Origin: Chloroflexota bacterium
GTDB taxonomy: Bacteria > Chloroflexota > Anaerolineae > Fen-1058
NCBI GenBank assembly: GCA_016219235.1
Contig: JACRBO010000011.1
Span: 1 to 41,813, forward strand
Length of the DNA stretch: 41,813 nt
Reading direction: 5' to 3'
This document shows, piece by piece, positions 1-7,569 of the stretch (its first letter is position 1; each line of letters begins with the position of its first letter). Below the pieces are notes generated by a model. The model worked only from the letters and a program-made list of their open reading frames with translations, did not search any database and was not told the DNA's origin. The translations under genes and the position numbers were made by a program.

Positions 1-27
1 CAATCCACAGCCCACAGCCCCACAGCC
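1..27. repeat. Short CCCACAGC-type repeat at window edge
   Basis: The first 27 bases, just after the stop of the minus-strand deacetylase gene, are made of near-repeats of CCCACAG. The stretch is too short and too close to the edge to classify. It resembles the short tandem runs at 5268-5341 only in being low complexity. Confidence 0.3.
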
Positions 28-816
28 TCATCGCGGCCGCCAGAAACGCTCGACCGGCTGCCCCTGCCCCACGGCGCTGGCATAGGCGCGTATGCTGTGG
101 GCCGCCTCATCACCGTCTCGATAAAACGTGCTGATCTGCGATCGATGACACAGCCAGGCGTCGATCCTGGCTTGCAGCGCGTCCTCGCTTAATTCCACCG
201 CTTCCGATCGCCACTCGGCGTTTCCCCAGGCGGGCTGCAATCGATCGGGCTGTCCGGCGTACGGGTAGTCTTCGTAATAGTCCAGATCGATCTTTAGCCG
301 CTCGGCGGCAGCGCGTGTGATCACATGATCGACGTGCTGCCCCGCCGTCAGCGGCACAAACACGCGCACGCTGGACCCGGCCAGCCGCAGCTTGGATTGC
401 AGCGCCTCGGCCACCCGTTCGACGATGTCGGCCTCGCGCACCGGGCCAAAGATCGCCGCTTCTGAATCGTACTGGCAACGCTGAGTTATGGGTTCGACCC
501 GATAGGCTGCATCGGCGAAGGGCAGGTGGATCAGCATTGCACCCTACCGATCGCACGCGGCGCGATCTTCCTCGCGGCGGGCGGCGGGCGCGTCGTCGCC
601 CAACTGCCAACGCTGATGCAGTTCGCGCGCAAACTCGGACAGCGGCGCGCCGATCGGCCGATCGCCGCCGAAGAGCGTGATCACGATCGGACGATAACCG
701 TTCTCGGCCAGCCGATAGATCGTGCCGCCGCACGACAGCACCGCATCGTCGGGATGGGGGGAAAGGAAAATCGAGCGCGGGTTGGACGGCGGCACGGGCC
801 GCGAAATTAAGGGCAT
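28..816 (-). pseudogene. PIG-L/LmbE-family deacetylase, interrupted by an amber codon
   Basis: This family contains zinc-dependent deacetylases acting on N-acetylglucosaminyl-type substrates; the substrate here cannot be read from sequence. From 816 the frame gives a start followed by SPHPDDAVLSCGGT, with the metal-binding HPDD at codons 21-24. The downstream part holds a second metal-ligand motif, HVDH (His codons 161 and 164 of the joined frame). The two parts are in the same frame and separated only by a TAG at 544-546 (codon 91), in the context CDR-stop-GAMLIHLPF. The joined length of about 262 codons is normal for the family, so the gene looks whole apart from this codon. A TTG leucine codon is one base away. 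It may be a recent nonsense mutation, a sequencing error, or, less likely, readthrough. A restart at the ATG at 537 would lack HPDD and should be inactive. Confidence 0.85.
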
Positions 817-821
817 TTTGA

Positions 822-850
822 TTGACAGTCCCTGGTGAGCGTGTTACAAT
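822..850 (+). promoter_or_regulatory. Sigma-70 promoter of tRNA-Lys
   Basis: TTGACA at 822-827 and TACAAT at 845-850 are separated by exactly 17 bp. The -35 box matches the consensus fully and the -10 box matches at five of six positions. The -10 box ends 17 bp before the mature tRNA, leaving a 5' leader of roughly 10 nt. The same 51-bp gap must also serve the divergent deacetylase gene; I see no convincing promoter for that strand. Confidence 0.88.
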
Positions 851-867
851 CTTGCGCGCAGCACGCT

Positions 868-939
868 GGGCCGTTAGCTCAATGGTAGAGCAGAGGCCTT
901 TTAAGCCTTTGGTTCAGGGTTCGAGCCCCTGACGGCTCA
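868..939 (+). tRNA. tRNA-Lys (anticodon UUU)
   Basis: All four arms fold. The acceptor stem pairs 868-874 with 932-938, with one G-U pair. The D stem is GCTC/GAGC. The anticodon stem GAGGC/GCCTT carries the loop CTTTTAA with anticodon TTT. The T stem CAGGG/CCCTG carries the loop TTCGAGC. The discriminator base is A939 and no CCA end is encoded (CTA follows). UUU reads lysine codons AAA and AAG. The gene stands alone, convergent with the helicase operon. Confidence 0.97.
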
Positions 940-970
940 CTATAACAACCAGTGTTTTGCAGTTTTTAAG

Positions 971-1000
971 TCGAACCTGTAACACAAGTTACAGGTTCGA
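971..1000 (+). terminator. 13-bp perfect hairpin after tRNA-Lys, probable terminator
   Basis: Bases 971-983 are the exact reverse complement of 988-1000, with the loop ACAA. The hairpin lies 32 bp past the tRNA, between it and the convergent helicase operon. It is followed on the plus strand by a weak T-containing stretch (GTCGTTTACA), not a strong U-run, so termination efficiency is uncertain. The right arm contains GGTTCGA, the same bases as the tRNA T arm, so it could instead derive from a T-arm fragment. Confidence 0.5.
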
Positions 1001-1031
1001 GTCGTTTACACGGCTGCCCCTGAATTATACC

Positions 1032-1049
1032 GCTTCGCGTTCCCGAAGC
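1032..1049 (-). terminator. Weak stem-loop downstream of the helicase operon
   Basis: GCTTCG at 1032-1037 pairs with CGAAGC at 1044-1049 around a 6-nt loop. It lies about 29 bp past the stop of the last gene of the minus-strand operon. There is no T-run after it on that strand; a TATAAT hexamer (1029 down to 1024) follows instead. It may act as an end-of-transcript structure, but the support is weak. Confidence 0.3.
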
Positions 1050-1077
1050 ACCCGGCCTGTACGGCTCTCTTCACCTC

Positions 1078-2880
1078 TTAGTGCCGAATGCCGTAGCCGA
1101 GCTGTTTGACACGTCGTCGGAACACTGCTTCCTTCTCCGCCGGCACGACCAGAGTAGTCTCGCCAGTGACTGAGCACAATCCGCTCAACGTGCGATCATT
1201 GGCGATGAGGTGGGCTAACGTCGCATCCGCCGCCGTGAACAACACGGCGGCGCCACTGGCTTTGAGCGCGTGGCTGTTGCGGTGAATATCGTCGAGGAAA
1301 ACCGCGACCGTTCTGGGGAGCGGCTGAGCACTCTTATCCGCCAGGAATTCGGTAATGGCTTCGATGGTCAGACCAGTCTCGATGGCGGTAAGAATCCGTT
1401 CGGACTGCAAGCGATAAACGCCCTCGCTCACCGGCTCGGCAATTCGCTCCAGGATCGAGCGGACGTTGGGGGTGAACTCCTCACGCTGCGTGATCGCCAC
1501 CTCGCCATTGGGCAGCACCATGAAGACCGGTCGAGAATCAACGCGCGCCGGACCGGCATACTCGTCGGCCAGGTCCAGCAGGTACGCGCCCAAGGCGTTG
1601 AGACGAAAATAGCGCAAGCCGATGTAGCGACTGAAGTATGGCTCACCACTGACCCCGTCGAGATGACCCAGTTGAAATTCGGCGTCATCTGGAAAAGTGT
1701 ACGCCAGATCCAACGCGCCCAGAGTCGCCAGATATTCCCACAGGCAGGCGAGCACATATTGTGCCTGCGCTGCTCGCCAGGCGGGTTCATGCCCGAAGCC
1801 GCTCAGATAGCCATATTCCCACGAACTGCCCACGTACAACTTGCTCAGGCCACGATAGTCGGAGCGTTCGATCTCAAAATTGAGCCGCCACGCGCGGATC
1901 GCGCGCAGGAAATCTTCGACCTCGATCCACTGACCGGGCGGACAGTTGCACAACGCCTCCACGATCGGCCCTTTGCGATCCGAGGGCCGCGTCAGCCGCG
2001 CGCCTTTGCCCTTCTGACCTTTCAAGCCAGTGATCCGAATCAGTTCGTCGGTCTGATTACTCTCCGCCCAGTCGTGATACACCTCGCGCAGTTGTTCCAC
2101 CCCCGGCGCAGCCAGTGCCTTGCGACCTTTGGGCGTGAGTTCCAGCTTGCTGCCGACCGGCTTCGCGCAGCGCGCGGCCTGTGCCAGCATCAACCAACCG
2201 TAAGCGCGAATCGGTTCGGGTGAAGGGGCATCCTTTTCACCGGGCAGATATTCGCCATGCAACAGCCGCTCACTCAGTTTGAGCACCGCCGCCGAGGTCG
2301 GTCGTTCATTGGCGGGTGTCACCGCCGCTTTGCCTTCGGCAATGAAGCCCAGGGTCGCTGTCCAATCATGCACAGCCGAGTCTTCGGTTTCGGCGATATA
2401 TAGTTCTTCGGCTAACGCTGCGGGTAATTCCGCGAAGGCTTCAACTGCATACGGCTTCAACTGCGGCGCCAGCGGCTTCAGCAGCGGAATCACATCGGGT
2501 GGAATACGTCCATAATAGATGAGGACATCGATCGGCAGGCAGTCGCGTCGATGTGAATAGCCCCATGTCGGATCCTTCTTCTTCAGTGCATCCCACGGCA
2601 AGGCGCGATATTGCGCGCGAAACGCATCTTCATTCAACTCGCCGCCATGCTCGATGGCGGCCGCTATCGCCTGGCGCGATAACTCGTCCAGTTGCGACCA
2701 CAGGCGGTGCAGCGACTCAGGCGTGTTCAGCGCCGTGACAATCACCTCAATGAGATCACTCTTGCGGGTCGGGGCGTTCTTCATGCACAATTGCGCGCGC
2801 GGCTTCAGGTCATCATTGTTCAGACCGGCCAGCGTTTCAGCCAGTGGCGATTGCGCGGTGATGAAAGGTTTCGAAGTCAT
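1078..2880 (-). CDS. XPB-associated (Helicase_C_3-like) protein, 600 aa
   Basis: No Walker A or DEAD/DEVH motif is present, so this is not itself a helicase. The C-terminal third (from about residue 440, VFMVLPNGEVAITQREE, through LTIEAITEFL and a final beta-rich part) resembles the conserved domain of bacterial proteins encoded beside XPB helicases. A typical sign is the PNGEV strand followed by a winged-helix-like segment with a 'tgLtieaI..fL' pattern. The N-terminal half has helical winged-helix-like segments and no clear family. Its ATG overlaps the stop of the upstream gene in ATGA, which indicates translational coupling. It is the last gene of the XPB operon. It most likely partners the helicase or binds DNA with it, as inferred from domain and context; the exact role is unknown. 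Confidence 0.75.
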   Translation of the reverse strand: MTSKPFITAQSPLAETLAGLNNDDLKPRAQLCMKNAPTRKSDLIEVIVTALNTPESLHRLWSQLDELSRQAIAAAIEHGGELNEDAFRAQYRALPWDALKKKDPTWGYSHRRDCLPIDVLIYYGRIPPDVIPLLKPLAPQLKPYAVEAFAELPAALAEELYIAETEDSAVHDWTATLGFIAEGKAAVTPANERPTSAAVLKLSERLLHGEYLPGEKDAPSPEPIRAYGWLMLAQAARCAKPVGSKLELTPKGRKALAAPGVEQLREVYHDWAESNQTDELIRITGLKGQKGKGARLTRPSDRKGPIVEALCNCPPGQWIEVEDFLRAIRAWRLNFEIERSDYRGLSKLYVGSSWEYGYLSGFGHEPAWRAAQAQYVLACLWEYLATLGALDLAYTFPDDAEFQLGHLDGVSGEPYFSRYIGLRYFRLNALGAYLLDLADEYAGPARVDSRPVFMVLPNGEVAITQREEFTPNVRSILERIAEPVSEGVYRLQSERILTAIETGLTIEAITEFLADKSAQPLPRTVAVFLDDIHRNSHALKASGAAVLFTAADATLAHLIANDRTLSGLCSVTGETTLVVPAEKEAVFRRRVKQLGYGIRH

Positions 2881-5258
2881 TTGAGTTTGTCCGTCAGATC
2901 GATACCGCGTTCGCTTAACAGGGCGCGCAGCGCGTCCAGGTCTTTCTCGCGCACCCGCGCCAGCGCCCTGGTTTTGGCGGGTGAAAACGGCTTGATCAAC
3001 GCGGCCAGCTCGGGGTCGGCCAGCAGTTCGTTGAGTGTGTCGTCATCGCGCACTTGCAACAGCGTCAGCGCTTCGATGGCGGCGTCGCCGTAATATTTGG
3101 CCCACGCGCGAATGCGCCGCACCAGCCGATCGGGCAGCGGGCCACGCTGAACGGCCGCCAGCCGCTCGATGATCTGCGGCGCGGTCAGGCCGCTGCGCAT
3201 GGCACGCTCGATCGTTTCCGAAGTGACCTGATAGTGTGCCGCAGCCTGCTGCTCATCATCGATCGGGTTGGCGATGGCCGCCAGATGGCCGTGCAAATAC
3301 AGGCTGGGCGCGCGGGTCGTAAACGTGATCGTGCCATCGTCGGCGATCACGATCGAGTTGGGCGGCACGCTCGGTTGCTGTGTAATCAGCGGCAGCACGC
3401 CGTGTCGATGCAGCGCGTGCGTGAGCGGCTGGATGGCTTTGTTCGCCTGCGCCAGCGCCACATCGGGCTGCGGCCGCGCGATGATCAACGCCGTGCTATG
3501 ACCGTCGTTCAACAGCGTGTCCAGTGCGGCGGGCGAGCCGTGCGCCAGCGCGACATGCGGTCGGATCACGATCCGCTCGTGCAGCGTTTGCCATTCGTCC
3601 AGCGTGCGCGCCACGTTGCCGGGCAAGTCCGCATTGGTCTGCTGTCGCAAAAACTCCTTGATGCGCGGCACATCCCAGCCTTGCTGCTGGCCGCGATAAA
3701 CCGAGGCGCGCGTCAGTTGATATTCGACCGCGCGCTCGGCGCTGAGTCGCTCCGCAAAGCGATCGAGGCTAACCAGGGTCGCATCGTTGACGGGATCGAG
3801 CGCGACGATGTGCAGGTTGGGCTGCACGATCACGCGGCCGCCTTCGGCGCGAATCTCCGGCTGCGGGCCAAGCCCCAACAGCCACGCGCCCAGCGCCGTC
3901 AAGCGAAATGCCGTCGGCTCTCCGGCGCGCTCACCCGCCCAACCCAGATCGATCAACCCTTGCCAGTGCAGCGGGCCGCCCAGCAGGCCGTGAATGAAGG
4001 CCGTTTCCACCGTTTGCCAGCCGTGCTGCGCGTCGCGCACGCCGGGAAAAACCCAGCCCGGCGCATTGTGCCCGCTGTAGGCATGCGGCGGCGTATAACC
4101 GTAGTACAGCGATCGATTGGTGACGCGCGGCAGGAGAAACTCGCGATCGTATTCAAATAGTTGATCGATCAACTGCGCGGTTGCCAACCACTCGAGCGGC
4201 TCGCCCGGCGCGCCCCTGCTTTGCAGATAGGACGTGAGCTGGCGAATCTGCGCGATGACACTGCGGCGCGCAGTCACGATTTGCGGCGGCGCAGGCAGCA
4301 GCGGCGGCTGGGTGGGCTGCTGGTCACGCGGTAAAACCAGCAGTTCGTTGAAGAAGGTGCCGTCCAGCCATTGCGCGTAAACGCGCTGCACGCGCTCGGC
4401 CGGTGACAGGCTGAAGAACTCGTCATGCTCGGTCGTGATCAATTCGGTGTAGGGGGTTCTGAGCGTCAGCAAATCCAGCGCTTGCAGCAGGCCGCGCATA
4501 AAGCGCAAGCGCGGCAGTTGTTGTTCCCCCACACCCTTGGGAATCTCATCATGCACCAGCAGCGCGTTATTGAGTTCGACCAGCGTGCGTTTTTGAATTT
4601 CGCCCTTGGCCGTGAGAGTGACGGGCCGGGCGCGCACGAAACTCCAATACAGATACAGATCGCGCTGAAAGGCGCGCGCCGAACTTTCTTGCACGCTCTT
4701 AACATCGACCGCTTTCGCCGCAGCCAGTTCGGGCAGCGGCGCGGGCGCGGGCAGGAATGGGCGAATAGCGTCGGGGATAAAGACGTTGATCAGTTGTTGA
4801 TCGAGATCGCATTTAGTGGCGTTATCATAGATGCCGCGTTTGGGATCGGCCGGATCTTCGGCGCTGAAGACCAGGCCGCGCAGGGTGAGGGCGGCCAGCA
4901 AATCTTCCAGCCGGCGCGAAGCAGGCTGGCGCGGTGTCGGCGTGTTACGCACATATTTTCCAAATGAAATCTCGTACTCGCGATCGATCAACTTGAGGCG
5001 CAGCAAGTCGCCGCGAATCTGCGCCACTGGCGCGCGGCCCTCACGCCGCAGAATCGCGTCCAGCGCGGCGCGTTCGCCTTTGGACAACGTCGCGACCGAC
5101 TTGTCAATGGTCTGAGGTTCAACCAGCACGCGCGTCAGCGATTCGATCATCTTCGTTTTGACTTTGGAGTGTTTAGGCGCGACGCCGTGATACGCCGCGA
5201 TCATCGTGATCGCGGCGCTGCTGTAGCGTTCAAGTGTAGACTTCAGATCATCAGGCAT
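2877..5258 (-). CDS. XPB-associated (Helicase_C_3-like) protein, 793 aa
   Basis: This is a large protein without nucleotide-binding motifs. Residues about 465-600 (GGRVIVQPNLHIVALDPVND, then YRGQQQGWDVPRIKEFLRQ) match the same domain pattern as the 600-aa neighbour: a VQPN strand followed by a helical 'gw....ikefL' segment. This domain is known from proteins adjacent to bacterial XPB. The N-terminal part contains a KGERAALDAILRREG segment of helix-turn-helix type. The start at 5258 follows the 97-bp repeat-bearing spacer; no strong ribosome binding site is visible. The end overlaps the next gene by 4 bp. The role is inferred from context: an accessory protein of the XPB helicase, perhaps for DNA binding or regulation. 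Confidence 0.75.
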   Translation of the reverse strand: MPDDLKSTLERYSSAAITMIAAYHGVAPKHSKVKTKMIESLTRVLVEPQTIDKSVATLSKGERAALDAILRREGRAPVAQIRGDLLRLKLIDREYEISFGKYVRNTPTPRQPASRRLEDLLAALTLRGLVFSAEDPADPKRGIYDNATKCDLDQQLINVFIPDAIRPFLPAPAPLPELAAAKAVDVKSVQESSARAFQRDLYLYWSFVRARPVTLTAKGEIQKRTLVELNNALLVHDEIPKGVGEQQLPRLRFMRGLLQALDLLTLRTPYTELITTEHDEFFSLSPAERVQRVYAQWLDGTFFNELLVLPRDQQPTQPPLLPAPPQIVTARRSVIAQIRQLTSYLQSRGAPGEPLEWLATAQLIDQLFEYDREFLLPRVTNRSLYYGYTPPHAYSGHNAPGWVFPGVRDAQHGWQTVETAFIHGLLGGPLHWQGLIDLGWAGERAGEPTAFRLTALGAWLLGLGPQPEIRAEGGRVIVQPNLHIVALDPVNDATLVSLDRFAERLSAERAVEYQLTRASVYRGQQQGWDVPRIKEFLRQQTNADLPGNVARTLDEWQTLHERIVIRPHVALAHGSPAALDTLLNDGHSTALIIARPQPDVALAQANKAIQPLTHALHRHGVLPLITQQPSVPPNSIVIADDGTITFTTRAPSLYLHGHLAAIANPIDDEQQAAAHYQVTSETIERAMRSGLTAPQIIERLAAVQRGPLPDRLVRRIRAWAKYYGDAAIEALTLLQVRDDDTLNELLADPELAALIKPFSPAKTRALARVREKDLDALRALLSERGIDLTDKLK

Positions 5259-5267
5259 GGGGCAAGA

Positions 5268-5341
5268 GGTGATTGGTCAACTGGTAATCGGTCAACTGGT
5301 GATCGGTCAATTGGTAATTGGACATTGCGCATTGCGCATTG
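5268..5341. repeat. 15-bp tandem repeat in the operon spacer
   Basis: Four consecutive 15-bp units of the type GGTAATCGGTCAACT lie at 5268-5282, 5283-5297, 5298-5312 and 5313-5327, with one to a few changes each. Two further 7-bp units CGCATTG follow, then a CGCATTATGCATTG variant. They fill most of the 97-bp spacer between the SWIM gene and the 793-aa gene. They sit about 10 bp upstream of the latter's start and contain no gene. Confidence 0.9.
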
Positions 5342-5355
5342 CGCATTATGCATTG

Positions 5356-7569
5356 TTAATTGCCCATTATCTTCGGTGTATAGCCTTTCCTGATCAGATC
5401 GCTCCGCAGTTCATCCACGCCTTCGGGGCGCACGGCGATGAGGCGCGGGCTGAAGCGATAGAGCAGGTGCTTCGCCAACGACGTGCCCGCCAGCAGTTCG
5501 GTCAAGGCGTAATCGTCGGCCAACTCGATCACGGCCACGTCGGCGTACAGGTGCAGCGTACCATAGTTGGCCCACCACTGCTCGATCGATTTGCGCCAAC
5601 TATCGGGCAGCGATTGGCCGATCGACTTTTGCAAAGCGCCGATCAATTTGGCGTCATCCCAGCCTGATTCGAATAACCGCGAGACGCCGGCCGGTGACAG
5701 CCGATAAATCAACTGGCCCGCCGGATCGCTGCGCGCTTCGCACACCTGCGTCAGCAAGCCCAACAGTGCCGTGGAGGCGGTTTCGACGTTCAGGGCCAGG
5801 TCGCCGTTGGGCTGGAAAGTCACGGCCGATCGCCCGCGAGCGTCACCGCTGCGCGGCGGAGCGTAGTCAAGGTTTTGGCCGAACAACCGCGCGCCGAACT
5901 CAGTCAGACGAAAGGCCGTCACCCGATCGAACCGCGTGGCTAACTCGACCACGCCCTGCCACCACAACGGCCCGGTCAGGACGGTTTCGAGAAAGGAACC
6001 GTACACATCCTGCCAGTCTTTGGCATTGGCGATGTTAGGCTGCCGCCCGTTCAGATCGAGATATGCGCCTTGCACCAGCGGCCACACATTGAGGTTGATA
6101 TGAAACGCGCGCGCGTGTTCCACAAACGCTTCCAGATCGATCCAACGGTTGGGTGACGCCCGGCGCAGCATCAGCATCAGAAAACCGCGCGCCACCGAGA
6201 GGCTCCCCAGCGTGCTGGCGTAAGTTTGCCCATAGGCCACGTTGCCCGTGTGCCGCACATGCGGCGCGGGATGATGCAATTCCGACAGGCGATCGAGTTC
6301 GGTCCAGGTGTTGAGATTGGCGTAAGCGGCAAATAGCGTTAAGGCGCGATCGAGCAATGGCTGCGCCAGCCAATCATTGCAAGGCTGCTCGACGATGACG
6401 AGTGGCTGCCCGGGCGCAGCCATAATGATGCCTGATGCGATCAGCAGCCGCAGGGCAAAGTCCAGCCGATCGGGTGTAACCCCAACCGCGTCGGCCAGAT
6501 CAGCGCGTGCCTCATCAATGACGGGCGAGGGCGCGGGCGGCACACCAAACGATTTGGCATAGATCTGATTGACCCCCTGCTGATCGTACTTCAGAGCCTC
6601 CAGTTCCGCCGGATAATGCGGCCAGCCAGTGAGTGTGTAGACTTGCTGCTCGATGGGGTGCACGTCAGGCCGTGGTCGCACCGTGTAGCGATCGGGGTTG
6701 GCTTTGATCACCAGCGCCAGCCGTGTCGCCAGCGACACAAAATCGAGCGGCGCGGGCGCGGCAATCTGCGGCTTGAGCCGGGCGTAATCGTCGGGCGACG
6801 GAGCAAAATCGGTGTCGGGCGGCAAGTTGAAGCCCAGCAACGCGGGCACGCTGATGAATTGTTGCTGACCAGCAAAGACCAGACCCGCGCTGCTCAGTTC
6901 GCGCAACAGCCCGTCGAAGTTGGCGGCGGCCTTGCTGTCGAGCATTTGAAAGGCCGATTTCGCCTGCTGCGGATTGACCAGATTTTTGACGCGCAGCAGC
7001 GGCAGTGCGCCCAGCAGTTTTTGTGCGGGTCGCGATAACGTGCGCCACACACGCGCGACGGTGTCGCGCAGCGCCAGGACCTGCGCCAACGGCTGGACAA
7101 AGGCGTCGCTGGTCGGGCCGTCGAGGGTCAGGTTATGGCGTTTGGCCAGATCGCGCAGCTGCGCCACGGACAGCTGCCCCAGCATTTGCGCGATTTCACC
7201 CTGGCCATCCATGGGCACCACGACGGTACCACTGCGCAGCCCGACGGCGGCAGGGCTGCGTGGTGCGCCGTGGCGCTCGAATGAAGCCGGTTGGTGAACC
7301 CAGGCCAGCAGTAGCGCGACGGTGTGCGCACACACGGCGCGGCGACTCTCCTTGCATTCACAGCCAACCATGAGACTGTTGCCTTCCAATTTCACCTGGA
7401 GCGCGTAGTCCCGATTCCCGTCCCACACAAGCGCATCCAGCGAGCCGTTATCAAGCACCTGGCGTTCTTGCACTTCGCCGGCTTTATACAAGGCGCGGCC
7501 GCGCGTCAACGCCTGAGGCAAGGCGTAGCGTGCGACAATCTCTTCGGTGAGTTGATCGAGGGTCGTCAT
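5356..7569 (-). CDS. SWIM zinc-finger, XPB-associated protein, 737 aa
   Basis: Residues 70-82 give C-x-C-x7-C-x-H (C70, C72, C80, H82), the SWIM zinc-finger pattern, a motif used for DNA or protein binding. The C-terminal region (from about residue 585, AVTFQPNGDLALNVE, then LSPAGVSRLFESGWDDAKLIGAL) carries the same domain pattern as the two downstream proteins, so all three non-helicase genes look related in their C-terminal halves. Its ATG overlaps the helicase stop (ATGA), showing coupling to the helicase gene. No helicase motifs are present. The role is probably to target or regulate the XPB helicase; substrate and partners are unknown. Confidence 0.78.
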   Translation of the reverse strand: MTTLDQLTEEIVARYALPQALTRGRALYKAGEVQERQVLDNGSLDALVWDGNRDYALQVKLEGNSLMVGCECKESRRAVCAHTVALLLAWVHQPASFERHGAPRSPAAVGLRSGTVVVPMDGQGEIAQMLGQLSVAQLRDLAKRHNLTLDGPTSDAFVQPLAQVLALRDTVARVWRTLSRPAQKLLGALPLLRVKNLVNPQQAKSAFQMLDSKAAANFDGLLRELSSAGLVFAGQQQFISVPALLGFNLPPDTDFAPSPDDYARLKPQIAAPAPLDFVSLATRLALVIKANPDRYTVRPRPDVHPIEQQVYTLTGWPHYPAELEALKYDQQGVNQIYAKSFGVPPAPSPVIDEARADLADAVGVTPDRLDFALRLLIASGIIMAAPGQPLVIVEQPCNDWLAQPLLDRALTLFAAYANLNTWTELDRLSELHHPAPHVRHTGNVAYGQTYASTLGSLSVARGFLMLMLRRASPNRWIDLEAFVEHARAFHINLNVWPLVQGAYLDLNGRQPNIANAKDWQDVYGSFLETVLTGPLWWQGVVELATRFDRVTAFRLTEFGARLFGQNLDYAPPRSGDARGRSAVTFQPNGDLALNVETASTALLGLLTQVCEARSDPAGQLIYRLSPAGVSRLFESGWDDAKLIGALQKSIGQSLPDSWRKSIEQWWANYGTLHLYADVAVIELADDYALTELLAGTSLAKHLLYRFSPRLIAVRPEGVDELRSDLIRKGYTPKIMGN

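Noticed and set aside
5268..5341. CRISPR array
   Set aside because: The units are directly adjacent, 15 bp, with no spacers; this is a simple tandem repeat.
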